A stretch of DNA of 64,000 nucleotides from the NCBI RefSeq assembly GCF_018607995.1, contig NZ_JABBAL010000017.1:1-64000 (forward strand), read 5' to 3'. The notes under the pieces were generated by a model, which was not told the origin of the DNA, did not search any database, and saw nothing but the letters and a program-made list of their open reading frames with translations. Below, one piece after another: positions 49,716-59,198 of this stretch. Every line of letters begins with the position of its first letter. Position 1 is the stretch's first letter. The position numbers were made by a program, and so were the translations under genes. The stretch comes from Planktotalea sp. (lineage in GTDB: Bacteria > Pseudomonadota > Alphaproteobacteria > Rhodobacterales > Rhodobacteraceae).

Positions 49716-51142
49716 TCGCGAGCAAGAACATCATCAAAAGCATGACGCTGAAGATGTTGCCGTTTGCAGATGCCGCAAGCGAGGGTTTGCCGCTGAGCCA
49801 GCTTTTGCGCCTCTCGCTATTTCAGATTTCTGTCGGCATGGCGGCTGTCATGCTACTAGGCACGTTGAACCGCGTGATGATCGTGGAACTTTCAGTGCCT
49901 GCGATGATCGTGGCTTTGATGATCGCAATCCCCGTTTTGATTGCGCCGTTCCGCGCGATCCTTGGGTTCAAGTCCGACAACTACCGCTCCGCGATTGGCT
50001 GGAAGCGAGTTCCCTACCTATGGTTCGGCACGCTTTGGCAGTTTGGTGGCCTTGCAATTATGCCGATGGCACTGCTGGTTTTGGCAGGCGATACCGCGGT
50101 GGATGCTGGCATGTTCGGCCAAGTCGCAGCGGCGCTTGCCTTTCTGCTCACAGGGCTTGGCATGCATATGACACAGACGGCGGGGCTTGCGCTTGCCGCA
50201 GATCGCGCATCAGAAGAAACGCGCGCGAAGGTCGTATCACTGCTTTATGTGATGTACTTACTCGGCATGGGAGTGTCGGCAGTCATCATCGGCACGCTGC
50301 TGCGCAATTACTCGGCGCTTTTGCTGGTGCAAGTCGTTCAAGGCGCAGCTGTGATGACCTTGATTTTGAACATCATAGCACTCTGGAAGCAGGAAAAGCT
50401 CTCTCCCATGAGCCGTGAAGTTCGAAGCGCGCCCAAGCCAGCGTTCAGCGTTGCTTGGTCCGACTTCGCCAACGAAAACAATGTGACGCGTTTGATCGTG
50501 ACGATCTTCCTCGGAACGATGGCGTTCAATATGCAGGATGTTTTGCTTGAACCTTACGGCGGCGAAATTCTCGGTCTGTCTGTTTCTGCAACGACATTGC
50601 TCACTGCGATGTGGGCAAGTGGTGCTTTGCTTGGCTTTGGCCTTGCCGCGCGTTGGCTCTCGCTTGGAATTGACCCGTTTCGCATGGGGGGTCGCGGTGT
50701 GATGATCGGGATCGCTGCGTTTAGCGCGGTTCTGCTCTCTGCACCGATGAATTCACCCATTCTCTTTTTTATTGGCGCTGCCCTTATCGGTCTTGGTGGC
50801 GGACTTTTTGCTGTTGCAACCCTGACTGCCGCCATGACGATCAAAGTCAAAGGCGCTGCTGGTCGTGGCCTCGCACTTGGCGTGTGGGGCGCCGCGCAAG
50901 CAACGGGCGCAGGCCTTTCGATTTTCATCGGTGGCGCGATCCGTGATCTGGTGAATACTGCAGGGCAAAGCGGCGCTCTTGGCAACGCGCTTACCTCCCC
51001 CTCCATCGGATATTCCGCCGTTTACCAGCTCGAAATCGGGCTGCTGTTCATCACTCTCATCGCGCTTGGTCCTCTTGTTCGGGCCAAACCGCTTAACTCT
51101 TCAGAAACACGCAGCCTCGAGCTGTCTGATTTCCCAACCTAA
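49712..51142 (+). CDS. lhaA: Light-harvesting 1 assembly protein, PucC/BCD family
   Basis: A 476-residue membrane protein with about 12 hydrophobic segments, of the PucC subgroup of MFS-like proteins. LRLSLFQISVGMAAVMLLGTLNRVMIVEL is its N-terminal signature (seen here as SVGMAAVMLLGTLNRVMIVE) and ALGVWGAAQATGAGLSI its C-terminal one. LhaA helps insert or load pigment into LH1. It sits in the conserved slot between bchM and puhA. A second family member follows bchG. Confidence 0.92.
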   Translation: MIASKNIIKSMTLKMLPFADAASEGLPLSQLLRLSLFQISVGMAAVMLLGTLNRVMIVELSVPAMIVALMIAIPVLIAPFRAILGFKSDNYRSAIGWKRVPYLWFGTLWQFGGLAIMPMALLVLAGDTAVDAGMFGQVAAALAFLLTGLGMHMTQTAGLALAADRASEETRAKVVSLLYVMYLLGMGVSAVIIGTLLRNYSALLLVQVVQGAAVMTLILNIIALWKQEKLSPMSREVRSAPKPAFSVAWSDFANENNVTRLIVTIFLGTMAFNMQDVLLEPYGGEILGLSVSATTLLTAMWASGALLGFGLAARWLSLGIDPFRMGGRGVMIGIAAFSAVLLSAPMNSPILFFIGAALIGLGGGLFAVATLTAAMTIKVKGAAGRGLALGVWGAAQATGAGLSIFIGGAIRDLVNTAGQSGALGNALTSPSIGYSAVYQLEIGLLFITLIALGPLVRAKPLNSSETRSLELSDFPT

Positions 51143-51159
51143 CCCCATAGGAGGCGACT

Positions 51160-51933
51160 ATGATAGGCACTGAATTTTTTGGAAACTTCGATCTCGCGAG
51201 TGCTGCGATTTGGATGTTTTGGATCTTTTTCGCACTGTTGATTTTCTATCTTCAGACCGAAAACATGCGCGAAGGCTATCCATTGCAAGACGAAGAAGGC
51301 AACGCAGCGCCCAACCAAGGGCCGTTTCCTGTGCCAGATGACAAAACGTTCATTTTACCTGATGGCCGCGGTGAGTTGACTGTGCCCTCAGGTCAGCGCG
51401 GTGATCGCGATGATCTCGCACTTGAGCAAAGCGCGCGTGCTGCTGGATCCCCTTATATTCCAACGGGCAACCCAATGATTGATGGCGTTGGTCCCGCTTC
51501 GTGGGCCCCCCGCGAGGATCACCCAGAGCTTGATGCGCACGGGCATGTGAAGATCAAGCCGCTATCTAAGTTGCCTGACTTTGCTTTCTCTGCGGGCCGC
51601 GATCCGCGCGGCTTGGTCGTGATGGCGGGTGACGGTGAAATCATCGGACGCTGCATTGATATGTGGGTCGATGTGCCAGAGCAATTGGTGCGTTTCCTGA
51701 CGATTGATTTGAATCCTGAAGGATCGGGTGAGACACGTCTGTTGCCAATCAACTTCTGCCGGATCAAAGACGATCATGTGAAAGTACGCGCGCTATACGG
51801 TACTCATTTCGCAGATATCCCCGGCATCAAGAGCGACGAGCAAATCACGCTTTTGGAGGAAGAAAAGATCATGGCCTATTACGGTGGTGGCACGCTTTAC
51901 GCAGACCCAAACCGTTCCGAACCATTGCTCTAA
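51160..51933 (+). CDS. puhA: Photosynthetic reaction centre H subunit
   Basis: A 257-residue protein with one N-terminal membrane helix (AAIWMFWIFFALLIFYLQ) and a large cytoplasmic beta domain (PLSKLPDFAFSAGRDPRGL, GDGEIIGRCIDMWVD). It caps the reaction centre and guides protons to QB. A purine-rich ATAGGAGGCGACT site is among the best in the operon and fits the high protein demand. The puf genes for L and M are not in the window. Confidence 0.95.
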   Translation: MIGTEFFGNFDLASAAIWMFWIFFALLIFYLQTENMREGYPLQDEEGNAAPNQGPFPVPDDKTFILPDGRGELTVPSGQRGDRDDLALEQSARAAGSPYIPTGNPMIDGVGPASWAPREDHPELDAHGHVKIKPLSKLPDFAFSAGRDPRGLVVMAGDGEIIGRCIDMWVDVPEQLVRFLTIDLNPEGSGETRLLPINFCRIKDDHVKVRALYGTHFADIPGIKSDEQITLLEEEKIMAYYGGGTLYADPNRSEPLL

Positions 51934-51990
51934 ACAAAGATCTGCCGAGCCTCTCGCCAGGGTTCGGCACCTATTTTTGAGGGACTAAAA

Positions 51991-52635
51991 ATGCATCACA
52001 ACGATTTTAAATTTGAACCGGTTCGCGGCCTTCCAGAGGAACTGCCAAGTGATGAGCAGATCCTATGGCAGGGCAGCCCCAACGCGCTCCGTCTTGCGCG
52101 CGATGCGTGGGCGTTGAACTGGGTGATTGGTTATTTCGCCTTACTCACAATCTGGCGTGTCGGCGTGTCCTCTGCAGATGTGCCGTTCACGACTGCTCTT
52201 CTGCACGGTGTACCATTCGTACTTGCTGGTGTCGTCGTCGCGCTATTGATTTACGCTGTTGCTGCAATCCAAGCACGCAGCACAGTTTACACACTGACCA
52301 ATAAGCGCGTGTGCATGCGCATTGGTGCGGCCCTGACGATGACGCTGAACCTGCCATATGTGTGCATCGCGAATGCACAAGCGACTGTGCGCACGGACGG
52401 AACAGGTACGATCATGCTTGAGCTGACGGGCGAAACGCGTCTATCCTATCTAATGACTTGGCCCCATGTGCGCCCTTGGCATATGCGCCGTACACAACCT
52501 GCGCTGCGCGCTATTCCTGAGGCCGCAATGGTCGCCACAATTTTCGCCGAAGCCGCAGAAACGCGTGTTTCCCAACCACAAGTCACACGCACGCAAGAGT
52601 TCGATCTTGGCGCAGACGGCATAACGGCGGAGTAG
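51991..52635 (+). CDS. puhB: Photosynthetic complex assembly protein PuhB
   Basis: A 214-residue membrane protein. FEPVRGLPEELPSDEQILWQGSP is the family start (seen as GLPEELPSDEQILWQGSP), with two or three membrane segments between about residues 45 and 95 and a PH-like C-terminal half (YTLTNKRVCMRIGAAL). PuhB aids reaction-centre assembly. It lies 57 bases after puhA and 4 before puhC. Confidence 0.9.
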   Translation: MHHNDFKFEPVRGLPEELPSDEQILWQGSPNALRLARDAWALNWVIGYFALLTIWRVGVSSADVPFTTALLHGVPFVLAGVVVALLIYAVAAIQARSTVYTLTNKRVCMRIGAALTMTLNLPYVCIANAQATVRTDGTGTIMLELTGETRLSYLMTWPHVRPWHMRRTQPALRAIPEAAMVATIFAEAAETRVSQPQVTRTQEFDLGADGITAE

Positions 52636-52639
52636 TTTC

Positions 52640-53107
52640 ATGGCCTCTTTCAACACACTTTCTAACGAGATGAAGCATCGCGACCGCGAGATGGTTCCGA
52701 AGTTTCTTGTCATCGCAATGTTCGCACTTATGGCGGCAAGCCTTTTGCTAGTTGGCGTCGCACGTTTCACGGGGCGTCCTGTGACTTCTGTCGTAGCACA
52801 TAGCGACATTGTGCAAGAGATCTCTGTTACGCTGCAAGGGTCGCGCAGTGAAGGCATTGGTGTCTATGATGAGACAGGGACACAACTTGCGCATTCGACC
52901 GACGCCAAGAAAGGCTTCATCGATGTGATTTGGGTCGCTGTTACACGTGAGCGTTTGGTGCAGAACCTTTCATCAGATACACCCATTCGCGTAGTCCGCC
53001 GTGAAAACGGACACGTAGGAATACTAGACGATACGACCGGTTGGAAGATCGAACTAATCGGATACGGAAAAGACAATGTAGCCGCTTTCGCCAAGCTGCT
53101 TGATTGA
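52640..53107 (+). CDS. puhC: Photosynthetic complex assembly protein PuhC
   Basis: A 155-residue protein with one N-terminal membrane helix (FLVIAMFALMAASLLLVGVA) and a periplasmic domain (ISVTLQGSRSEGIGVYD). PuhC is needed for LH1 and reaction-centre levels in Rhodobacter. It is followed closely by a small unknown gene and acsF. Confidence 0.88.
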   Translation: MASFNTLSNEMKHRDREMVPKFLVIAMFALMAASLLLVGVARFTGRPVTSVVAHSDIVQEISVTLQGSRSEGIGVYDETGTQLAHSTDAKKGFIDVIWVAVTRERLVQNLSSDTPIRVVRRENGHVGILDDTTGWKIELIGYGKDNVAAFAKLLD

Positions 53108-53132
53108 TAATTTAGCCAAAGGGACATTCGAA

Positions 53133-53429
53133 ATGGGACTTCTGACAAGATCAAAAGAAACAGCTCCTTGCACGGTGACGATTTCACACCGTTTTGAGGA
53201 GCTGTCTGCGCATGTAAAATTCAACAACGGAGCTGTCGTGAACCCAGGTGACACAGTTCAGGTTCAAGGCCCTGAAATTATGGCCGCCTATGGTGAGTTG
53301 GTTGAAGAAGAACGCATAGCGACGATTATTCGTGCGTCCAAGTTGGAACAACTCTGGACCCGCGCCACAGGTGATTTCGAATTTATGGAACTCTGCGAAT
53401 TCTCGTTTTCTGAAGAGGTGTTGTCATGA
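53133..53429 (+). CDS. Small conserved-position protein between puhC and acsF, function unknown
   Basis: A 98-residue soluble protein (CTVTISHRFEELSAHVKFNNG, PGDTVQVQGPEIMAAYGE, ending WTRATGDFEFMELCEFSFSEEVLS read as FMELCEFSFSEEVLS). ATG 53133 follows AAAGGGACATTCG. Its stop overlaps acsF (ATGA), indicating coupled translation. A small unnamed gene occupies this slot in other Rhodobacterales photosynthesis clusters. By position it could assist the AcsF cyclase or complex assembly; there is no catalytic motif to support more. Confidence 0.75.
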   Translation: MGLLTRSKETAPCTVTISHRFEELSAHVKFNNGAVVNPGDTVQVQGPEIMAAYGELVEEERIATIIRASKLEQLWTRATGDFEFMELCEFSFSEEVLS

Positions 53430-54556
53430 ACGCTCCTACCCATTCCGCCTTTGCCAATACCGCTGAAGAAGCAATCGCCGCTCAAGACGCGCTTGATGCT
53501 GCAGGTCCCATGACTTCTGAGAAGGCAACCGAAGTTGCGATGCAGAACACACTTCTGACCCCACGCTTTTACACAACAGACTTTGAAGAGATGGACGCCA
53601 TTGATGTAACGCCCGTTCGTGAAGAATGGGACGTTTTGATCAACCAGATGAAATCTGACCCGAACAAAGGTCACTTCAAAAAGACGGATGAATGGGAAGC
53701 CGATTGGGATGGTATGGACCCTGCACTAAAGGCGGAGTTCATTGATTTTCTGATCTCGTCTTGTACTGCTGAATTCTCTGGCTGTGTGCTTTATAAAGAA
53801 ATGAAGCGCCGTGGTTCGAACGAGGATATCACAACACTATTCCAGCTTATGGCTCGCGACGAAGCGCGCCACGCGGGTTTCATCAACGATGCCCTTCGTG
53901 AAGCTGGCATTCGTGTGAACCTTGGGTTCTTGACCCAGCAAAAGAAGTATACATATTTCCGTCCAAAGTTCATCTACTATGCGACTTACCTGTCCGAGAA
54001 GATTGGCTATGCGCGCTATATCACGATCTATCGTCACCTGGAAAAGCATCCAGAATTAATGTTCCACCCAATTTTCAAGTGGTTCCGTGAATGGTGCAAT
54101 GATGAGTTTTCGCATGGCGAAGCCTTTGCTTTGCTGTTGAAGACCGATCCCAAGCTGACGACCACACCAATGAACAAGCTTTGGATCAAGTTCTTCCTGA
54201 CTGCGGTTTACTCCACCATGTGGGTGCGCGATCACCAGCGTCCTTTGTTCCATGAAGCGCTTGGCGTGGATGTGACATGGTATGGCCAAGAGGTGTTCCG
54301 CAAGACGTCAGAGATTTCCAAGCAGGTCTTCCCAATGACGCTCGACATTGATCACCAACGTTGGCGTCCAAATCTCGATCGTATGGAAGCGGCTTCGCGT
54401 CAGATTGCGGCCGCGAAAGAGCGTGGCGGCGTGCTAGGCTTCGCAAGTCGTGTAGCTGGTATGGCCAAGGCTGCGTTCGCCTTCGTATCGATCTTCACGA
54501 TTCCTGCGCACAAGCACACAGTGCCTGACAGCCCACGGATGGAGCCTGCGTACTAA
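53426..54556 (+). CDS. acsF: Mg-protoporphyrin IX monomethyl ester oxidative cyclase
   Basis: A 376-residue di-iron oxygenase. Iron ligands come from LISSCTAEFSGC, ARDEARHAGF and CNDEFSHGEAF, each contributing Glu and His. It forms the isocyclic ring E using O2. This is the aerobic route; no anaerobic bchE is seen in the window, in line with an aerobic phototroph. It overlaps the upstream small gene by 4 bases and puhE by 1 base. Confidence 0.95.
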   Translation: MNAPTHSAFANTAEEAIAAQDALDAAGPMTSEKATEVAMQNTLLTPRFYTTDFEEMDAIDVTPVREEWDVLINQMKSDPNKGHFKKTDEWEADWDGMDPALKAEFIDFLISSCTAEFSGCVLYKEMKRRGSNEDITTLFQLMARDEARHAGFINDALREAGIRVNLGFLTQQKKYTYFRPKFIYYATYLSEKIGYARYITIYRHLEKHPELMFHPIFKWFREWCNDEFSHGEAFALLLKTDPKLTTTPMNKLWIKFFLTAVYSTMWVRDHQRPLFHEALGVDVTWYGQEVFRKTSEISKQVFPMTLDIDHQRWRPNLDRMEAASRQIAAAKERGGVLGFASRVAGMAKAAFAFVSIFTIPAHKHTVPDSPRMEPAY

Positions 54557-55362
54557 TGCTCAGCTCGCCCTGGATCGCAGCGCTTATAGCATTGTTTTCC
54601 TGGTGGTTCTCCACCGGGATCATTTTGCTTGTGGTGCGTAGGGCGGACAAAGCGAAAAGCGGTGCGCATGGTGCTTCGGTGTTCTTTAGCATTCCACTCA
54701 TCGCGCTTGGTATGGCGGGGCTTATCATCTCTGCCAGTACTTTGGATGTGGCGAATGTCTATATTGCGTTCCTTTCCGTCTTGCTGGTTTGGGGCTGGAT
54801 TGAACTGGCGTTTCTCTCCGGCATTATCACAGGGCCAGAGCGTCAAAGCTGCCCCGAAGGTCTGACCGGGTTCGCGCGTTTTAATCGCGCTTGGCACACG
54901 CTGTCACATCACGAATTGCTTTTACTCTGCGGTCTTTTAGTCGTCACAGTGGCTACGACAGGCGCAGAGAACACCTTTGGCTTCTGGGCCTATCTCATCC
55001 TCTTTACGGCTCGCATATCTGCGAAGCTGAACCTTTTCTTTGGCGTGCCACGCATCAACACAGAGTTTGTGCCAGCTCCGTTGCAACACCTCAAAAGCTA
55101 CTTCCGTCAAGGAAATGTGACGTTTGCGTTTGTGATCGGTGTCACCTTCCTCAGCTTGGCGACCGCGTGCTTTGCAGAACGACTTTACTCCGCCGAAACT
55201 ACATCAATGCAAGTCGGGTTCGCCCTGCTCTTTGCACTGTCTGCTTTGGCGACGCTTGAACACTGGTTGATGGTTATCCCATTGCCAGATGCGAAACTAT
55301 GGCGCTGGATGTTACCTGCGCTGCCAACGACCTCTAAGACAGGACAGTCCCATGAACTTTGA
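54556..55362 (+). CDS. puhE: Putative photosynthetic complex assembly protein PuhE
   Basis: A 268-residue membrane protein with about seven hydrophobic segments ([22 protein letters not shown] read as [25 protein letters not shown]-like [24 protein letters not shown]). [12 protein letters not shown] and HHELLLL are family features. It starts within the acsF stop and overlaps hemA by 11 bases. The role is inferred from its fixed place in photosynthesis clusters. Confidence 0.88.
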   Translation: MLSSPWIAALIALFSWWFSTGIILLVVRRADKAKSGAHGASVFFSIPLIALGMAGLIISASTLDVANVYIAFLSVLLVWGWIELAFLSGIITGPERQSCPEGLTGFARFNRAWHTLSHHELLLLCGLLVVTVATTGAENTFGFWAYLILFTARISAKLNLFFGVPRINTEFVPAPLQHLKSYFRQGNVTFAFVIGVTFLSLATACFAERLYSAETTSMQVGFALLFALSALATLEHWLMVIPLPDAKLWRWMLPALPTTSKTGQSHEL

Positions 55363-56578
55363 TACACTCTTTTCCGCCCAGATCGACGCTTTGAAAGAGG
55401 ACGGCAACTATCGCTATTTTGCCGAACTCGAACGCAAATGTGGGAAATTTCCACATGCGGCGAACCACCACGAGGGCACGGTGCGCGATGTGACGGTTTG
55501 GTGTTCAAACGATTACCTTGGCATGGGTCAAAACCCATTGGTCATCGATGCGATGTGTGAAGCAGTGCAGCGCACCGGAACGGGTGCAGGCGGGACGCGC
55601 AACATTTCTGGCACCAACCATGACCACCTTTTACTTGAGAACGAACTTGCGGACTTGCACGGCAAAGAAGCTGCGCTTTTATTCACTTCCGGCTACGTTT
55701 CGAACTGGGCCGCATTAAGCACTTTGGGAAGCCGTTTGCAGGACTGCATCATCCTCAGCGACGCAGGCAACCACGCCTCCATGATTGAGGGCATCCGCCA
55801 TTCCCGCGCAACCAAAGTTCTGTGGAAGCATAACGACGTCGCCGATCTTGAGATAAAGCTGAAAGAGCTACCCGCTAACGCGCCAAAGATTGTCGCCTTT
55901 GAATCGGTCTATTCGATGGACGGCGATATCGCGCCCATTCGCGAGATTGTTGAAGTCGCCGAGAAGTACGGCGCGATGACCTATCTTGATGAAGTCCACG
56001 GCGTTGGCCTTTACGGACCACGCGGCGGCGGTGTCGCAGAGCAAGAAGGCCTGATGGATCGGATCACTTTGATCGAAGGTACACTCGGCAAAGCGTTCGG
56101 CGTTGTCGGTGGCTATATCACCGGTTCAGCAGTTCTGTGTGATTTCATTCGCAGCTTTGCATCTGGCTTTATCTTTACAACGGCCCTGCCACCTGCGGTC
56201 GCGGCTGCCGCGCGCGCGTCTATCATGCACCTCAAAGCGTCTGGTGTAGAGCGTCAACAACATCGCGCCCAAGTCGCTAAACTACGCGCAGGGTTGGACG
56301 CTGCGGGTATTCCCCATTTGGAGAACGAAAGCCACATCGTGCCGGTGATGATCAAAGATCCGGTCAAGACCAAGATGCTTGCGGATTACCTTATGGATCA
56401 GTGGGGTATTTACGTGCAGCCGATCAACTATCCAACGGTCCCTAAGGGGACAGAGCGGCTTCGCTTTACACCCTCGCCTTTGCACACGGACGCAGACATT
56501 GATTATCTTGTCGAAGCGTTGACGAACCTTTGGAAGCAGTGCGCAATCGCGCATGATGTGAGCCAAGAGCGAGCTTAA
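55352..56578 (+). CDS. hemA: 5-aminolevulinate synthase
   Basis: A 408-residue PLP enzyme that condenses glycine and succinyl-CoA, the Shemin entry to tetrapyrroles. The PLP lysine is Lys247 in [24 protein letters not shown] and [12 protein letters not shown] are core motifs. ATG 55352 lies inside the 3' end of puhE. Its placement in the bch operon ties precursor supply to pigment demand. Other alphaproteobacteria carry a second synthase elsewhere. Confidence 0.95.
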   Translation: MNFDTLFSAQIDALKEDGNYRYFAELERKCGKFPHAANHHEGTVRDVTVWCSNDYLGMGQNPLVIDAMCEAVQRTGTGAGGTRNISGTNHDHLLLENELADLHGKEAALLFTSGYVSNWAALSTLGSRLQDCIILSDAGNHASMIEGIRHSRATKVLWKHNDVADLEIKLKELPANAPKIVAFESVYSMDGDIAPIREIVEVAEKYGAMTYLDEVHGVGLYGPRGGGVAEQEGLMDRITLIEGTLGKAFGVVGGYITGSAVLCDFIRSFASGFIFTTALPPAVAAAARASIMHLKASGVERQQHRAQVAKLRAGLDAAGIPHLENESHIVPVMIKDPVKTKMLADYLMDQWGIYVQPINYPTVPKGTERLRFTPSPLHTDADIDYLVEALTNLWKQCAIAHDVSQERA

Positions 56579-56584
56579 ACGCCG

Positions 56585-57553
56585 CTAGAAAACAGAGTGG
56601 TCGCCGCGTTCAATTGCGGCACCACTTCCGATCACTTTGGCATAATATTCAAACAAGGTCTCCGTGCCGGTTGATGGCGTTTTATCCGCATCATATTTAC
56701 CCTGCTCTGCATCCCAAACCAACATGGACTCGCTCGCGTAATATTGACCAATCTGCGCAAGCCCCGCCTTCTCAGCCGCCTTATCGCTGACCAATCCAGC
56801 ACAGCGCAAAACGGCATGGATCACGCCCATCATCGCGATTGGCACATGTTTGAAGTCAGGCTCGCGACCAAGCAATCGAAACAGCGCCTCACCCTGTTCT
56901 TTTGGCGTTATAGCGTCACCCGGCCCACCAATCGGTAAGATCCTATTTTGGCGCGTATCATCTTCGATACAGCCCGCAATGTAATCGCCCAGATCATCGT
57001 CACTGATCGGTTTACACGCGGTTAAAGTACCATCGCCAAACACCAAAAATGGTTTACCTCTGCGCAACCGCTCTATTTGGCCAGAGAGGGATTTGAAAAA
57101 CGCCGTGGGGCGCACAATGGAATAGGTTAGTCCAGAGGCGATCAGCTTAGCTTCAAAGGCCAGTTTGGCATGTTGAAACGGCAAGGTTGGTTTTTGCACG
57201 CAGATCGCAGAGAGTAAAATGAAACGGGTCGCACCGATTTGTTTAGTGAGATCAAGAACCGTAACTTGCGAATCATGGTCAATCGCCCAAGCGTCTTTGG
57301 CACCACCACTGCGCGACGCCAAACAAGACACTACCACATCAAATTTTTCAACACTTAGCGCACCTGCCAAGCCCGTCTCTGGCGCGGTAACATCACCGTA
57401 AACCACTTCAACACCAGCTGGCAGGGCGCTGACGCTTCGCTCAGAACGAAGCACGCAAGTGACCCCGTATCCATGACGCAAAAGCGCACGAACAGCGCCG
57501 CTGCCTGCGGTGCCGCTCGCACCAAAAACTAGAACACGTTTGTCGAAAGCCAT
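56585..57553 (-). CDS. bciA: Divinyl (proto)chlorophyllide 8-vinyl reductase, BciA type
   Basis: A 322-residue atypical SDR. The NADPH motif is FGASGTAGSGAVRALL, and PTAFFKSLSGQ is typical of BciA. It reduces the 8-vinyl group of divinyl chlorophyllide precursors. It is on the reverse strand between hemA and cycA, interrupting the otherwise rightward block, and ends 7 bases from hemA. The ferredoxin-dependent BciB is a different family and is not seen. Confidence 0.87.
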   Translation of the reverse strand: MAFDKRVLVFGASGTAGSGAVRALLRHGYGVTCVLRSERSVSALPAGVEVVYGDVTAPETGLAGALSVEKFDVVVSCLASRSGGAKDAWAIDHDSQVTVLDLTKQIGATRFILLSAICVQKPTLPFQHAKLAFEAKLIASGLTYSIVRPTAFFKSLSGQIERLRRGKPFLVFGDGTLTACKPISDDDLGDYIAGCIEDDTRQNRILPIGGPGDAITPKEQGEALFRLLGREPDFKHVPIAMMGVIHAVLRCAGLVSDKAAEKAGLAQIGQYYASESMLVWDAEQGKYDADKTPSTGTETLFEYYAKVIGSGAAIERGDHSVF

Positions 57554-57584
57554 CCGCGTTCTTAACGCATTTCCGGGATCAAAA

Positions 57585-57618
57585 AAAGGGCCTGCTCACG
57601 AACGAGCAGACCCCTTTA
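57585..57618 (-). terminator. Rho-independent terminator of cycA
   Basis: On the reverse strand GGGGTCTGCTC pairs with GAGCAGGCCC around GTTCGT and is followed by a run of seven T (57583-57589 region). It lies 34 bases after the cycA stop and before the bciA start. Confidence 0.85.
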
Positions 57619-57651
57619 CCATCTACCGCTGGGTAGAGTTTAGTAAGCTGC

Positions 57652-58086
57652 TTATTCCGTACCCGCGGACACGATGTACGCCCAAACGTTCGTTGCGTCT
57701 TTTTCTTTTTTCAGCTTGAACGACATCTTGGATTTCGCTTTTTTGTCATCCAACGTTCGCTTCAAGAAATCTTTCGGGTCGGCGACATAATCCACGAATT
57801 TCGCTTCATTCCAAGCGAGACCCGCTTCGCCAGCAGCGACGATGGACTTGCCATACTTGAAGCCTTCAAGAGACCCTGCAACACGCTCGTTCAAACCGAA
57901 CAGATTCGGTCCCGTCTTGCCGCCCTTTACGATAACCGTGCCATCTCCAGCGACCATCATGTGACATGCTTTGCACTTCTTGAAAACTTTTTCGCCTGCT
58001 TCTGCGTCGCCCGATGCATGGCCGTCTGCCAAAAGCGGTCCCGCCGCGAGACCAAGGCCCAATGTGAGGATGCTCATAAGTTTCAT
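57652..58086 (-). CDS. cycA: Cytochrome c2
   Basis: A 144-residue precursor. The signal peptide MKLMSILTLGLGLAAGPLLA leads to a mature protein from about residue 21. Heme binds at C38-KA-C41-H42, and Met in KSKMSFKLK is the axial ligand. This periplasmic carrier shuttles electrons from bc1 to the photo-oxidised reaction centre. It has a Rho-independent terminator downstream and shares the upstream spacer with divergent bchG. Confidence 0.93.
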   Translation of the reverse strand: MKLMSILTLGLGLAAGPLLADGHASGDAEAGEKVFKKCKACHMMVAGDGTVIVKGGKTGPNLFGLNERVAGSLEGFKYGKSIVAAGEAGLAWNEAKFVDYVADPKDFLKRTLDDKKAKSKMSFKLKKEKDATNVWAYIVSAGTE

Positions 58087-58243
58087 GTTGATATTCCCTG
58101 TGTTTGCGATCTTGATTTAGCGCGACTTCGAAGTAAGGGAAGGGCGCCTTCGGTATTTACCTAGTTATCAACCGCTTTTATAGTCGTGCAACAAGAATTC
58201 GGGAAACGTTTTCCCCTGATCTTCACCGGATCTTGATCAAGTG

Positions 58244-58261
58244 TGTAAGTTATAGTTTACA
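58244..58261. promoter_or_regulatory. PpsR/CrtJ operator 1 upstream of bchG
   Basis: TGTAAGTTATAGTTTACA fits TGT-N12-ACA, with near-perfect dyad symmetry. It is 38 bases before the bchG start and 158 bases from cycA. Its centre is 35 bases from the second site. Confidence 0.85.
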
Positions 58262-58276
58262 CTTGCAGAGTCATCA

Positions 58277-58298
58277 AGTGTAAGTTTAAACTTACACT
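58277..58298. promoter_or_regulatory. PpsR/CrtJ operator 2, perfect palindrome abutting the bchG start
   Basis: A perfect 22-base palindrome whose core TGTAAGTTTAAACTTACA (58279-58296) fits TGT-N12-ACA. Its last base is next to the bchG ATG at 58299, leaving no room for a ribosome site. It implies either a leaderless bchG mRNA or a later start codon. Confidence 0.87.
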
Positions 58299-59198
58299 AT
58301 GACAGATCTAGCCAATCTTACAGAACGGACCTTTCCAGAGCCAGCCGCCATGCTGCAACTGATCAAACCCATCACATGGTTTCCGCCCATGTGGGCCTAT
58401 TTGTGTGGCGCTGTGTCTTCGGGCGCATCCCCAAACGGGCAATGGCTACTGGTCATTCTTGGCGTCATTCTTGCAGGCCCGATTGTGTGCGGCATGAGCC
58501 AGGCCGCCAATGATTGGTGTGACCGTCATGTGGACGCAATCAATGAACCGCACCGCCCAATTCCATCGGGTCGCATCCCTGAACGCTGGGGCCTAGGCAT
58601 CGCCGTTGCAATGTCTGTTCTATCGCTCTTTTTCGGCGCGCAACTTGGCCCTTGGGGCTTTGGTGCAACTGTTCTAGGCGTACTTTCAGCCTGGGCCTAT
58701 TCAGTAGAACCAATTCGCTTGAAACGCTCAGGCTGGTGGGGGCCCGGCCTTGTGGGTCTTAGCTATGAAAGCCTGCCTTGGTTTACAGGTGCTGCCGTCC
58801 TGTCCGCAGGTGCGCCGAGTACGCAGATCGTTGTGATCGCGCTGCTTTATGGGATCGGCGCGCATGGCATTATGACATTGAATGACTTCAAAGCACTCGA
58901 AGGGGATCGCCAGATGGGCGTAAATTCCCTTCCTGTCACCCTGGGCCCAGAACGCGCCGCGCGTGTGGCGTGTTGGATCATGGCCTTGCCACAGGCCATC
59001 GTGATCGCGCTGTTGATCGCGTGGGACAAGCCCTTCTATGCACTTGCCATCGCAGTCCTGTTGGCGGCCCAAGTTTGGGCGATGACAGTTTTGCTGAGCA
59101 ATCCGAAAGCCCGCGCGCCTTGGTACAATGGTTCAGGCGTTACGATGTACGTCTCCGGCATGATGATCGCCGCTTTCGCCCTAAGGACGCTGTTATGA
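58299..59198 (+). CDS. bchG: Bacteriochlorophyll synthase (polyprenyl transferase)
   Basis: A 299-residue UbiA-type membrane prenyltransferase with about eight or nine hydrophobic segments. The first Asp-rich motif is NDWCDRHVDAINEPHRPIPSG (central DRHVD shown), and the second is NDFKALEGDRQMG. It attaches geranylgeranyl or phytyl diphosphate to bacteriochlorophyllide a. ATG 58299 has no upstream Shine-Dalgarno because the operator reaches the start codon; Met18 is an alternative. It overlaps the next gene by ATGA. Confidence 0.93.
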   Translation: MTDLANLTERTFPEPAAMLQLIKPITWFPPMWAYLCGAVSSGASPNGQWLLVILGVILAGPIVCGMSQAANDWCDRHVDAINEPHRPIPSGRIPERWGLGIAVAMSVLSLFFGAQLGPWGFGATVLGVLSAWAYSVEPIRLKRSGWWGPGLVGLSYESLPWFTGAAVLSAGAPSTQIVVIALLYGIGAHGIMTLNDFKALEGDRQMGVNSLPVTLGPERAARVACWIMALPQAIVIALLIAWDKPFYALAIAVLLAAQVWAMTVLLSNPKARAPWYNGSGVTMYVSGMMIAAFALRTLL

